A DNA stretch of 64,000 bases from Alopecurus myosuroides. Taxonomy: Eukaryota; Streptophyta; Magnoliopsida; Poales; Poaceae. The notes under the pieces were generated by a model. It worked only from the letters and a program-made list of their open reading frames with translations. It had not been told where the DNA came from and made no database searches. Of the stretch, positions 44,641 to 56,000 are shown in pieces. A program made the position numbers and the translations under genes. Numbering within the stretch: position 1 is the first letter of the stretch; each line of letters begins with the position of its first letter. The stretch is taken from contig JAPCYS010001710.1 of NCBI GenBank assembly GCA_028641055.1, positions 52,505-116,504 of the forward strand, in the 5' to 3' direction.

Positions 44641-45712
44641 ACCGAAACGACGTCTGCAGCCTCTTCGGCTTTGTCGGCCTTGATATGGTTCACCCTCGTG
44701 TTCCTCCCGACAGGCCTATTGTTGGAGTTGAATGCTTTAGCCGGAGGAGCACGAACCATAGCCTGGTTGGTGTTGGGGCGAGGAGGTAGGGGTAGCTGCT
44801 TCTGAGTGCACTTGTCAGCATAATGTCCAGTATCCTTGCACTTGTAGCAAGTGACGATGCGAGAAGGACCCGGCCTTGGCTGCCCCATCGGGAACCTCTG
44901 ACCCTGCATCTGAGATGGGTTGGGTGGGCGGGGACCAAAGCCTGGAGAAGCTTGGGCATTTGGAGCCCGAGTGACAGCACCATTTGGCAGATGCGGCGCT
45001 TCTGCGGAGGGGTGGTCATGTTGGAGGAGGAACCACCCTCACGCGAGTGCTTGCGGGACTCTTCGAACGCCTTGCGCCCATTCTCCTCATTGAGCGCGGT
45101 GTTCACAAGCTCGACGAAGTCCTTGCACTTGATGTTGGTGAGAGCGTACTTCAGTTCCGGGTTAAAACCTCGGCGGAACCTCGCCATCTTCTTGGCTTCG
45201 GTGGACACTTCGTCACCAGCGTACCGAGCGAGACGATTGAACTCGTTCTGGTAGCCGAGAACGTCCAGCTTGCCCTGTCTGAGAGAGCAGAATTCCTCAC
45301 GCATCTTTTCCATGAGACCATCCGGGATGTGGTGCTTCAGGAAGGCATCTCTGAAACATCCCCAGTTGATAGGAAAGCCAGCCCTCATGGCCTGGTAGTT
45401 CTCCCACCAAGTAGCTGCCTGACCCTTCAGTAGGTAGGTGGCGTACTTGACCTTATCCTCTTCAGCAACATGAGCTATCTCCAGAGCTCTTGCTACGTCA
45501 CGGATCCAGTCATCAGCATCCAGGGGCTCACGTGTTGCCACGAAAGCTTTTGGGCCCAAGCTGAGGAAGTCCTTGATGGTGACCCTTGGAGCATTCTGGT
45601 TGTGTTGCTGGTTAGCCTGGATCTGGGCCATCTGTGTCACCACTTGGGTCATCTGAGCCAACAGCTCCCCCATTGGTGGTGGCGGTGGCGGGTTGTTCCT
45701 GGTTGGAGGCAT
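44628..45712 (-). pseudogene. Tekay-like gag with zinc knuckle
   Basis: The ATG at 45712 opens a Pro-rich start and the capsid region with DADDWIRDVARALEI and YLLKGQAATWWENYQ, then GYQNEFNRLARYAGDEV. A one-base shift near 44995 moves the rest to another frame with the zinc knuckle CYKCKDTGHYADKC (CX2CX4HX4C, about 44810-44850). The frame then stops at 44628 just before protease. In relatives gag and pol are one frame, so both shifts are probably damage or sequence errors. Confidence 0.92.
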
Positions 45713-45880
45713 CCTGAACAGAAATTCATTTTAGCACAACAACAGAAAAGGATAGACTTGGTAACCGAAAGATAGATTATTCCGACGCATGAATAGATAA
45801 CCAACAGATACATCATCACATGTTCAAATACATCAGAATATCCAACAGACCAAAACATGGTTCGAAAACGAAAGGATAAA

Positions 45881-46809
45881 CTAGACACAGCTAGTAATGG
45901 ATACAACGGTACTCCCATGCTCATCACGCAGGACGGCGGTGAGTAGTACGACGAGAGATACGGTGAGGAGGAATCCCACGGAAGTAGGTATCACGACGAT
46001 CCATGTAGATAGGAACTGCTCTGAGAGCAACTCTCGGTGTCGTGAAGTAGGAAGCGTCGTATCCCTGTGCTCCATAGCGGGGAATCCCTGTGTAACCAGC
46101 TCCGAGATCGAGAAGTGGACCTCTGATCGGCTCGTAACTCCAGCATCTGGCAACGGAAGACCAGCTGGCTGAACGACACGTGCGAAGCGCTCGTCTCCAA
46201 CAAAGTCTGTGGTGTACGTCGCCAGACGAGTGAGAGCAAGGTGGAGCTGCTCCCTGACTGAGGCTAACTCCTGAGAAAGTGCGGAAGCAACGGCATCACT
46301 GTGACTAGCAAACTGGGCAGTGACCTGGAGCCTGGAGCTATCAGTCTCGTAGGTATCCATGTCACGGTGGATAGTGAAGTGAGCTCCTGCTGCCGTGATG
46401 TAACCACGGGGGATGTGACGAAAACTGGACTTATCAAACCCCCAGTAGTCAGCACGGAGAACGGTGACACGTACGCTGCCTGCTGCACTGCCTTATCCAC
46501 TGTGGACCCTACTGCCTCGTACTGGTGTGCAATGCTCCTGCCATCATCCGACAGAATGTAGACGATAGCCCGGTAGCAAGTCTGGTCACACTCTCGCTGG
46601 TGCTCGTAGACCTGGTACTCTGGTGCCCAATGGAACCCCAGAAAGGTAACCATGTCTCTCAGCAACTCCGGAAAACCGGCGGTGCTCTCACAGCGAGTCA
46701 TGCGAACCACCTGCGGATAGTAGTTGAGACCCATCTGCAGATTATTTGGAAGGTTTTGATTAGACCCCGGTAGATGAAAAAGGATGTGGAAAGCAACAAC
46801 AAGGTTCAA
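45881..46809 (-). pseudogene. ORF upstream of gag in the Tekay-like element (orf0-like)
   Basis: Between the primer site and gag, two overlapping minus frames (46809-46264 and 46360-45881) make one protein-like stretch. The first half has EYQVYEHQRECDQTCYRAIV and HQYEAVGSTVDKAVQQAAY. The second half, after a shift near 46395, has SALSQELASVREQLHLALTRL, a likely coiled coil, and a tail with ATLPTSRHR-like residues. Rice gypsy elements of the RIRE2/RIRE3 kind are known to carry an orf0 in this place. The function is unknown. Its codon-like character suggests it was translated. Confidence 0.65.
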
Positions 46810-47097
46810 TGGACGAAAAGGATGTTGAAAAGAACATGATATTGAAGCAACATCGGGAAAACGAGACCAAAAATCCTGAGGTACTACTGAGAACCCAAAA
46901 CACGTGAAATCCTAACTTGAAAGTTTAGGTGAGAACAAAAAAACAACGTTTCACTTCCTTACCAGAAAAGGGTGGGTGGGTGGGGAAAGAAGAAAAATGG
47001 CAGAATTCCTACTCTCACGTTTCATTTTTCCTATATAGCTACAAAATAGTTTCTAGACTCAACTGCGACCAGTAAAAAGGGATCCTACAGGCAGACA
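46810..47097 (-). other. Leader between primer site and the upstream ORF
   Basis: About 290 bp of A-rich noncoding sequence (plus strand), the likely untranslated leader of the element RNA. Confidence 0.6.
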
Positions 47098-47110
47098 GGC
47101 TCTGATACCA
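47098..47110 (-). other. Primer binding site, initiator tRNA-Met
   Basis: The minus strand reads tggtatcagagcc two bases inside the LTR, a full match to the initiator tRNA-Met 3' complement. Confidence 0.93.
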
Positions 47111-47112
47111 TT

Positions 47113-50100
47113 TGTCGCACCCTGGGTTTCTAGAGGATACTCTCCGCACGAACTGGAAGTCAGGTGCTTGGATTATGGGGCAAACATGCTCCCACGTCCC
47201 AGCTTCCTGGTAGGCCTGCGCTTATGCGCGACAACACAAGCCCTGCTTCCACCGTCGAAGTAAACTATCCGCTAGGAACCTAAAGGCACTACTGTCGACG
47301 TACTTCATAATCAAACACGCACGGTACGTCAACAGTTGGTACGAATGATAACACAGAATGTCTCTAAGACACAAAAGAATGAAATAAGGCAACTGGCCTT
47401 CACTAAGGCAGAAAATATCGAATACAGTCATCCAGAGGACACATGTCCCAACATATCATCCATTACAACAGCGGAAGCAATCAAAGGGTCTGAGTACAGA
47501 CAAATCCATGGCTTAAGAAGCCTGAGAACATAAAGAAAAGCGAAGCCCATCCACGTAGGTCTGGATCCTGCCCTGGTCCAGCTAACTACTCGTCTGCAGC
47601 GTCGTCGAACTCCACAAAGTAGCCATCCTGGGAAGCATCGTAGTCGTAGTAGTACTCTGCGTAAACCACAGCCCCAACGGGGTCAGTACATCCAAGTACT
47701 GGCAAGCAAGACTCACAGTTCATCACGGAGTTACCCGTCAACACAAGCAGTGATGCTTGGGATCAACGGAAGAAAGGGTGGTATAAACGTTGCTGCTGGC
47801 TGCACTAACCAACTACAGAAATATCTACAAGTCCGGCTAACAGAAAAGATAAGATCGAGGATTGTAACCAACTGAAAGATAACTTCACCCAAACCCATCC
47901 TGGATCTCGCCCCTTATCCAAAGAAGCAATCCGAGGATAACTCACACAGTTGTAATAAGGTGAAACAAGTTATTTGTGTGAATAACCTATTACTAGTCAG
48001 GTTATTAATCATTGGGTGAAACATGATTGATCATTATGTTGAAGTTGTCCTGAGTACTTGTTAGCCAGTACTTTCACCAAGTAATCCATAACCGCGGAAA
48101 ACACGGCTTCTCGAGAAGATTATCCTGCAGCGTTGCACCAATTTGGCCGTACACTCAAGAATAACCCGCCAGATGGGAAGCTAACCCACCAAGCGGGGTA
48201 CTCTACACAACCAACCATTCTCCGCATCAAGCCCAAAGCACCTTGGGCGCACGGCTAATCGAGCCCAGAAGAAAATGGACCCTCATAGCACTCTAAGAAC
48301 GTGTCCCCCTATATGCCGACTACAAAAGTTCCACCCTGCGCTGGGCTCGCAAAAACATGCATGCGGCAAATGGAAAACACGAACTAAATGAGGCGATTTG
48401 GACGAGATGCGAATCAGGTCAAGTTGAGGGGGGCGCCCATACTCGCTTCCCAAATGCGGGTAGTGCGCTCATCATGGATCAGTAGACAAGACCCTTTTCC
48501 TATTAGGGTCGACACTAGCAGGCTCCAAAACCACTCATGGGCCTCCTGCCGGTGCCTTATCATCAAATTATTATTACCATTAGCAATTAACAGGATTGAT
48601 TGATTAATAACGAGCCCCGTACAAGATAATAAGATAGCAACAGTAGTAACCGACAACAGACTCGAGTAAAAGCAACCCTAAGCATGCTAGGTAATAACAG
48701 GCACAAGCAATGGTTGTAGGTATGGAGGTGGTGGCAATATCATAGCTCAAGGTATTACGTGATGGGTTCGGAGAACAAGCAACGATACATAGGGCTAGCA
48801 ATAGTAGACAAAAGATAGTATCGACAACAAGTGTGGAAAGGAACTCAATGATTCATGAGAGTGATAACTTGCCTGGCAGCTCAGCCTCGTACTGGGCTAG
48901 GTCCTGAGTGGTGTCGTAAGGCTCGTCGGTACCAACGTCGTCGTCTAACCGAGAAGAAGCAAAAACAACAACGAAGGAAGACGGGCAATCAATACATGGC
49001 ATAAGTGCACAAACATTGGATGATGCATGTCATGTTTAATAGATGCACCAAAATAACTTGCTTGACATGATACACAAATTTAAATGGATTCCATATGCAA
49101 AAGGATGCATATGGAAGCCCATGCTTGGAGTTGAATTAATTGTTCTATCACTAAGCATCAGGTGTAATGACTTAGTATGATGCATGCATGATGAATAACA
49201 ATAACATAACAAGTTAATTGCAATTTGGCTTGATAGTTAATCATTTTAGAAAACATTAACAAGTTTGGAATTATTGGTACCTAATGGTGTTGAACAAGTA
49301 TTGATTGTTTCCAACAATTTAAAGTATGCAAAACCAAATACAAATTTTATATTTGAAAAGTTTATCAAATTTTTGTTGGATTACATGTTTCACAATTTGA
49401 AATTGGACTTAGAATTAATTACTTATGAATTAAACAAAATTAAACAATTTTTAATTGAATTAAACAAGAATTAAATAGTTTAGGCAATTTAAATTGTTCA
49501 AACCAGAAAACAAAATTTATATTTGAATAGAGTATTCAAAATGGTGTGAAAAACATATTTTATTTGTATTATTTGAAAACAGTATGAATTAGTTATGAAT
49601 TATTTCAAATTGCATTTGAATTATTTGAATTTGAAATTTAAATGAATTTTGAATATTCAAAACAGAACACAAATTGCATATTTGGAAAGATTATGAAATT
49701 TAGATCAAGTTTATAAAGTTTGTATTTGTTGGGTTTATAAAACAAAAATATTGCATTTTAAAGTTTATTCCTTAATCTGCTATTTTAAATAATTAGAAAA
49801 CAAAAACAGAAATTGTTTTAATCTTTTGTTACCGTGCAGAATTACACGCACACGCTGACAGGCAGGGCCCAAGGCCAGCGTGGCAGGCGCGCGCTGGCGT
49901 GGCACAGAGGGCCACTGCCAGGTGGGGCTGCGCTGGGGAGAAATTCTCCCAAAAAAAGTTGCGGCCGCGGGGCTCGAACCCGCGAGCTCGCTGCGCGCAC
50001 AAGGATTCAGAACCACTGCGCTGCGTTCACGTTTGTTATCAGTATACGCGGTGCAGTGAGGATATTGTTCAGTTAAAGTTCTGAACTTTCTGACGAACAA

Positions 50101-51570
50101 GTGCTTGCTCGCCGTCAGACAGCACCTCGCCGGAGCGAAACCACGTTGAACTCGAGCAATCGCTTGCGTGTGTGGTGCAGATGGATGCACAGCGATGTAA
50201 AGGATGGATGCACGACGGGAGGAGGAGGAGGCGATGCTCACCACCGGAGGAATTGGACGCGGCGGCGGACGGTGACGTTGGATGACGACAGGTTGCTGCG
50301 GCGAGGTCGAGGATGGCGCCGTCGACGTGGTGCTTCTCCGGGATCCCTCTGATGTCCGTTGCGTAGAGAAAGGAGGGCTCGAGCGATTGCAGCAAGCGAC
50401 TGGTGCCGGCGAGCCCTGCAACGGCGGCGCGAGGCAAAAGTTCAGAAACGCGGCGTGCGGTGGCCGGAGCAGAAGAAGAAGCGCGCGACGATCTAGGGCT
50501 TACCAGTGCGATCCCTGGTGTCCAAGAGAGAGAGGGCAGAAAGGCGAAGAGGTTGCGCTTGTTAGGTGGCTAGGTAGGAGCGAGGTGCGGTGGCGCCATG
50601 GAGTTCTTCAGAGGGCCGTCGCCGGCGTGAGATTCAGAGGAGGAATTGGCGTTGGGGAGGAAACGATCGGCGGCGGAGAGGAACCCTAGAGCTTAGGGGG
50701 GTACAGGGGTGCCCTAGGCTAGCTTATATAGGCGGAGGCGCTGCGGTGGCCGCCGTGGTCGCTCGCGGTCGCCGTGGAGGCCTCCGATGGGCGCCGTACG
50801 GGAAGAAGACGAAGGAGAGCGCGCGCACGTCTTCTTGGCGCGGACGAAACGGTACGGCGAGTAAGTGATGGGCTGGGCGCGCGCGGGTAGGCTTAGCTGG
50901 GCTGGGCTGGAGTTATCTGCTGCGCGCGCTGTAGGGTTAGCTCGTTTTTATTCTTTTCTGTTTTATTTTTTTTTTGTACTTTTGCTTTTGGAAGAAAACT
51001 GTTAAGGTTTTATTTGAGAAAAATTATAGAAAAATTAAGTTAAGCTTTTTAAACAATTAGAAACCACATTGTAAACTTGGATTCCAAAAATTGAATTTTA
51101 AAATTATGGTTTGTGTTTGAACTCTAAATAGGGGATTTGAGTTTAATAAAATCTTGATAAAACATGAATAAAATAGGGTTACCCCTAGATTAAAATTGAC
51201 TTTTTAGGATCACAAGCATGAGGTGAATTGTTATGTTTTCAAAAGAGTGCTGATTTGAAAATTGGTTTGAAATTTAAAAGGTGATTTGATAGTTAATGAT
51301 TGAATTATTGGTTGGATTTAAAACAACAATTTAATAAGTGCAAACAAGGAATAAAAGGTTTGTTTTTATTTGTTATTTTGGTTTCAAAAGTCGTAACAGA
51401 GCAAGTATGAAACCATGTTTGAAAAAGGTTTGAATTTGAGTTGTGAAAACAGAATAAAACAGATGGAAAACAAATGCAAATAATAAGTAAACATGATGAC
51501 ATGATGCATTGCTTGACATAAAACAAAGAACAAAACATTCTAGGGGTACTTTCATACTTGGGATGTTACA
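47113..51570 (-). repeat. 5' LTR (by element orientation) of the Tekay-like element
   Basis: This 4458-bp LTR is nearly identical to 36836-41295. Differences that I can see include ggttgc/cgttgc near 48130, cccgg/ccccg near 48615, atttttttg/attttattt near 49560, a 3-bp deletion near 49710 and gaatctt/gtcttctt near 50830. The right end meets LINE RT codons at 51571. Confidence 0.95.
49951..50030 (-). ncRNA. tRNA-like Pol III unit, second LTR copy
   Basis: This is an identical copy of the unit at 39677-39756, with A box, perfect B box, T-arm and a seven-T run on the minus strand. In this LTR a Pol III transcript would run towards the internal region of the element. Confidence 0.5.
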
Positions 51571-53664
51571 AAAGATGAGAGAATCGTCAGCAAATAACAG
51601 ATGATTAATCCACGGGGATTGGAAACTTACCCTTATACCTCTGTCCACATATCTGCCTCCAAAATGGTTTAACAGAGTTGTAAAACCTTGAGCACATAGC
51701 AGAAATAGGTATGGAGAAATAGGATCTCCCTGACGCAGACCTCGTGAGGGAGTAAAGTAGGGTAACAATTCTCCATTTACACGCACAGTGAACCTGACAG
51801 ATGAAACACATTTCATAACCAGCCTCACCATTCGGTCACTGAAGCCAAGCTTTAACATCATGGCTTCCAAATAATGCCATTCCACTCGATCATACGCCTT
51901 CATCATGTCAAGCTTAACAGCACACATATAATTTTTCCCTTTCTTCTTTCTCCTCATCGCATGAATGCTTTCATATGCAATTAGCACATTATCAGTAATT
52001 AGACGTCCAGGCACGAAAGCACTTTGCTCTTCTCCTATTATGTCACCCAAAGAGACACGCAGTCTATTGGCAATACACTTTGCCCCAATTTTATACAAAA
52101 CTGGGCATAAGGAAATAGGCCTATACTGAGAAATCTTTTGGGGGTTCCGTACCTTTGGTATTAAAGTAATTGACGTATCGTTCAAACCAATCGGTAGAGT
52201 ACCACCATTCAGAAATTCCAGAATAGCCGCAACAATATCATCTTTGATCAAATTCCAGTGGCGTTGGAAAAAACCCGCCGTGAACCCATCTACTCCCGGC
52301 GCCTTTGATGGGGCCATTTGAAATAGCGCCGTTTTGATTTCTTCCGCAGTATATAGAGCATCCAGTCTCACATTCATCTGCGAAGTAACCCGATTTTGCA
52401 CAAAGACCAGACAGTCCTCCATGTCTCTGTACCCTTGCGAGCCATAAAGATCTTGGTAGAAACTTTGGACCTCTAGATGATTTTCATCCATACTTTCACA
52501 CCGAGTACCATCTTCTCTCTCCAAAAACTCGATTTTATTCATGCGTTTCCGCATTGCAGCTTGCTTATGGAAATAAGAGTGTTTCTATCTCCCTCATGAA
52601 GCCAAAGAACTCTGGATCGCTGCTTAATCCAAATTTCTTCTTGATGGATTGCTTTCTTCAGTTTTTTCACTACTGCCTTTTCCTCATCTGATGGCCCATG
52701 TCCCATCGAGTGGCGTCGAAGGCGTTCTAATTTTTGCCTCAACTTGCGTACTGTCTTTGCCAACGACCCAAATTCCTGTGCTCCAAAGTCTGAGAGCTTG
52801 ACTTGGAGCAGCTGTAGAGCATCTACTATACCATGTAGACCCTGCTGACCAGACCCTCGTACCCAATTATTCATAATCAGCTGCTCATAATCCACGTGGG
52901 TTTGCCAAACATTTTCATAACGGAATTGTCTCGAGGTCCTATGAGAAGACTCGAAAGGTCTCTCACGAAATTCAGCCACAACAAAACAGTGATCTGACTC
53001 CGTTGAAGCAATATGGCGCACTCTAGTGTGATCAAAGTGAGCTAAAAATCAGAGTTTGCAAAAGCCCTGTCTAGTCTCGCTTTGACATTTGAGTCGCCAG
53101 CATGTCCATTGTCCCATGTATAGGGTGTACCAGACCACCCTAAGTCTTGGAACAAACATTCATCAACAGCCTCTCGGAAGTTTCTCATTTGCCACTCCGG
53201 CCGCGCCGTTCTTGAGAAGTGTTCATGACTATATAATGTTTCATTAAAATCGCCCATACAAAGTCATGCCGAGTGCTGTATGCCAAACAAGGTTTTCAGA
53301 AAACGCCAGCTGTGAGATCTATTCTCCGCTCGGGGCGCTCCGTAAAATCCTGTAAATCTCCATTCAAACGTATTTGGTTCCTTTTTCCGCACCATAGCAT
53401 CGATATGGCCAGAACTATAACTCTTCAACTCAACGTGATACTCCGCGGTCCAAATAAACCGATACCACCACTGAGTCCATCACTATCCACAGCCACACAC
53501 CCTGCAAAACCCAGGGTAAATCGCAGGTCTCTCACACGTGACGCACTGATCTTCGTTTCCATAACAAAAAGCAGCGCAGGGCCTTCCTGCTTCGCAATAC
53601 TACGAAGCTCTCGAACGGTCTCGGGGTTCCCAAGCCCCCGACCGTTCCATCCAATACAACTCAT
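51571..53664 (-). pseudogene. LINE ORF2 N-terminal half: endonuclease and reverse transcriptase
   Basis: The ATG at 53664 opens an endonuclease/exonuclease/phosphatase domain: SCIGWNGRGLGNPETVREL, LFVMETK, then after shifts MGDFNETLYSHEH and DRAFANSDF, and RHIASTESDHCFVVAEF. RT follows in the frame 52554-51571 with FLNGGTLPIGLNDTSITLIP, YRPISLCPVLYKI, AVKLDMMKAYDRVEW, SRGLRQGDPISPYLFLL and the catalytic FADDSLIF. The Tekay-like element sits directly after these codons. At least two shifts (near 53420 and 52545) break the frame. Confidence 0.92.
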
Positions 53665-54805
53665 TGAGACAGGCAGGGCTGATCAACAGCCTCTGCCGAA
53701 TTTTGCGAGTTGTTAGGAGTCTTTCTCTTCTTGTTTGGCTCAGATTCTCCTACTCCTTCTCCCGGTAAAGCCCCCTTGCTACCAGCTTCAGGAACAACTG
53801 ACTGCTCGATTCCTTGGCCTGGAAACTCCGGCAATTGCAGAGTCCCAACTTGCTTGTATACCTGCTTAGCTGGTGCAACCTTTCTTTTCCTTCCATCTGG
53901 CACTTTCTTGACAGGGGAAGTGACCTCCTTTTCGGCATCACCTGCATTACTAGAAAACTTTGTCTCCCTTTTACTGTTCTGACTAGCAGGATGATCACGA
54001 GGATTATCAAAGGATCCCGATTTCTTTCTCTCCTCCGAAGCCCTTAAACCCACACCATAAGGTAGTCTACCTTCAGCATCACGAGTACCAGGTGTGAGAC
54101 ATAGTAATTCCGAGTGCCCCAAGCGTCCACATGAAAAGCAAAAATGGGGAAGTTGCTCATATTGGCATTCATACCAATCCCTGCCTTTCCTTGCAGCAGA
54201 CTCAATTAAAATACCTCTTCGCAAGGTCTTGTTACATCAACTGTAACTCTTGCCCTCAGAAAACCTCCCATTGGATCAAACACCATCTGAGTAGCGGATT
54301 TGTCTATCTTCTTTGCAATTGCCTTTGCCCAGACGGGTGTTCTTAGGTTAAAGGGTAAGTTAAGAACCCTAACCCACAGTTGCAGTTTGTCGAACAAAAG
54401 CTCCGAAGGTAACATGTGCTCCACAAACTCCTCCAAGATCACCGCGTTCTTGCTAACGTGCCACGGTGATCCATCTCTCACGCGATCACGGTCTCGCTGA
54501 GATTCAAACTCAACAACAAACATGTTCTCTCCCACAGATCGGAACTCCATCCCCCTAGGGTTTCCCCACGCCGGCCGTAGAGCACTGGCTATTGTCTGGA
54601 TATGAAAGATGTTGCGATACAGCACTTTGCCGGCCAGCATCCACTTCGGTTTGGCACCTTCATCCACATCATTGAGCACTAGGGGGGTCGATTCATCTTC
54701 AGTTAAGCCCAGCCTTCCCATCGCCTCCTCCAGTCGGTCCCGTGCTGCCCTAGGCGAGGCAGCACCCTTCCCGCGATCTCCACTTCCGCTAGCCGAGGAG
54801 TTCAT
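53661..54805 (-). pseudogene. LINE ORF1 (DUF4283 and CCHC zinc finger)
   Basis: ORF1 proteins of plant LINEs bind element RNA. The ATG at 54805 (MNSSASGSGDRG) is chosen because it precedes the conserved DUF4283 block (NIFHIQTIASALRPAWG, MFVVEFESQRDRDRV, PWHVSKNAVILEEF). A one-base shift near 54220 is followed by the zinc finger CFSCGRLGHSELLC and a Lys/Pro/Gly-rich tail. The stop TGA (53661-53663) overlaps the ORF2 start ATG (53662-53664) as ATGA. The upstream open stretch to 55114 has no conserved content and is treated as 5' UTR. Confidence 0.88.
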
Positions 54806-55139
54806 CTCCTTGGCCACGAGATCGTATCCTCGCCTCGCCGATCGGATCTCGACGAGCGCCTGCACCTCTCCTCGTAACCCTAATCGCCCAGTGAATCGCC
54901 CGTGCGAGTCGCCAGAGGTGAGCGAAGGGGTACGTGAGAAAACCGGGAGACATATGATATTGTACGTGCTGGTGCGTGAATCCCGCGTCGGCTCTGCACG
55001 TCGAATAGTCTGCGCAAAACGAGCGCACCCGATTCCAGCGCGCTGCTTCCGAAACTTGGATAGGAATGAAGTATAAATGGGCCGCGGCCCTACTCGCGAA
55101 AACGCGCGATTCAACCGGAAGGGGTCGCCCGGGTGATAG

Positions 55140-56000
55140 GGAGGGGCACCCCGCCTTTGCAGCCTCCTCGGCCCAACAAGCGCCTGGTGTCTTGGAAGAG
55201 CTCGATCGACCCCTCGCCGGGGCGCTTCTCCTTTGGGGTTGACGTGGGCAACCTCCTCCAGATGGACCTCCGAGATGAGGAACGCACGGTGGCTCGCACC
55301 GGCACCTGGGGAGAGGTTACCTGGTATGGAGGAAGCGTCAATACCTCAAGCGAACACCGGCTCCATCATCATCTACATGGCTTTCATCGACAACGACGAT
55401 GAGATTGTACGTCACCTATACCGTCTCGGAAGGTGCCGCACCCACCAGGTACATGATCTCCCCCAAAGGAGAGTACCAGCTCCAGAGTTGGAGCAGAGCA
55501 ACGTCCGCGTGGGGTGTCCTTTCGAAGTGGCCCCTCCGCAGAATGCTCGTACTACGGGTACTGCGGACCGAACGGCTACTGCGATGAGACGGCGAAGCCT
55601 GTCTCAACGTGCAAGTGCCTCGACGGCTTCAAGCCGACAGACATCAAGGAGTGGACGGACGGCAAGTTTCTCAGCGGGGTGCCAACGGAAGGAGCAGCAG
55701 GGGTGCAGCAATAACTTCGTGGCCTTGCCCGGGATGAAGTCACCGGGAAGGTTTGCGGTCGCCGGAGATGGCAGGAGTACGTTCGAGGAGTGTGCGGCAG
55801 AGTGCAACCGCAACTGCTCCTGCGTGGGGTACACACATGCCAACCTGAGCAGCGGCAGGTCCGGAGGAGGCGCCACAAGGTGCTTGGTGTGGTCAGAGGG
55901 CTTGCTCGACATGGGTAAAATTGGTGAACAGTTCGGCAGCGACTCCTTTTATCTTCGGCTTGCAAGCATGGCTGCAACGGCTGGTATGATATCTCGATTA
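55140..56000 (+). pseudogene. S-domain receptor-like kinase, middle part (S-locus, EGF, PAN)
   Basis: This continues the gene broken at 30952, on the same strand. It starts at KRLVSWKSSIDPSPGRFSFG (S-domain), then IIIYMAFIDNDDEI and [17 protein letters not shown] in other frames. The EGF-like [15 protein letters not shown]...CKCLDGFKP follows, then a PAN domain with STFEECAAECNRNCSC and TRCLVWSEGLLDMGKIGE. At least three shifts occur. The transmembrane and kinase parts that should follow are absent after about 56000. As read it cannot signal. Confidence 0.9.

Larger units (their letters stand above)
36836..51570 (-). mobile_element. Tekay-like chromodomain Ty3-gypsy retrotransposon, young
   Basis: A 14.7-kb element with two nearly identical LTRs (36836-41295 and 47113-51570) starting TGTCGCACCC and ending GATGTTACA on the plus strand. 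The target duplication is aaaga (36831-36835 and 51571-51575). Minus-strand order is: LTR, primer site, upstream ORF, gag, protease, RT, RNase H, integrase with chromodomain, polypurine tract, LTR. LTRs above 4 kb, the chromodomain and the upstream ORF fit the Tekay/Del lineage. By eye I count roughly fifteen LTR differences, mostly indels, so it inserted recently. At least four frameshifts break gag-pol. Confidence 0.95.
34776..55125 (-). mobile_element. LINE (non-LTR retrotransposon), split by the Tekay-like element
   Basis: Read on the minus strand it has ORF1 (54805-53661), ORF2 with endonuclease and RT (53664-51571), the rest of ORF2 (36835-34802) and a poly(A) (T run 34777-34785). The insertion at 36836-51570 accounts for 14.7 kb, leaving about 5.6 kb of LINE. 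Joining the two halves and dropping one aaaga copy restores the ORF2 reading. The 5' end is placed near 55125 because receptor-kinase sequence resumes at about 55140. I found no clear target duplication. Several frameshifts make it inactive as read. Confidence 0.9.

Noticed and set aside
36836..51570. A 4.4-kb segmental duplication (36836-41295 and 47113-51570)
   Set aside because: The copies are the two LTRs of one gypsy element, shown by TG...CA ends, primer site, polypurine tract and the 5-bp target duplication.
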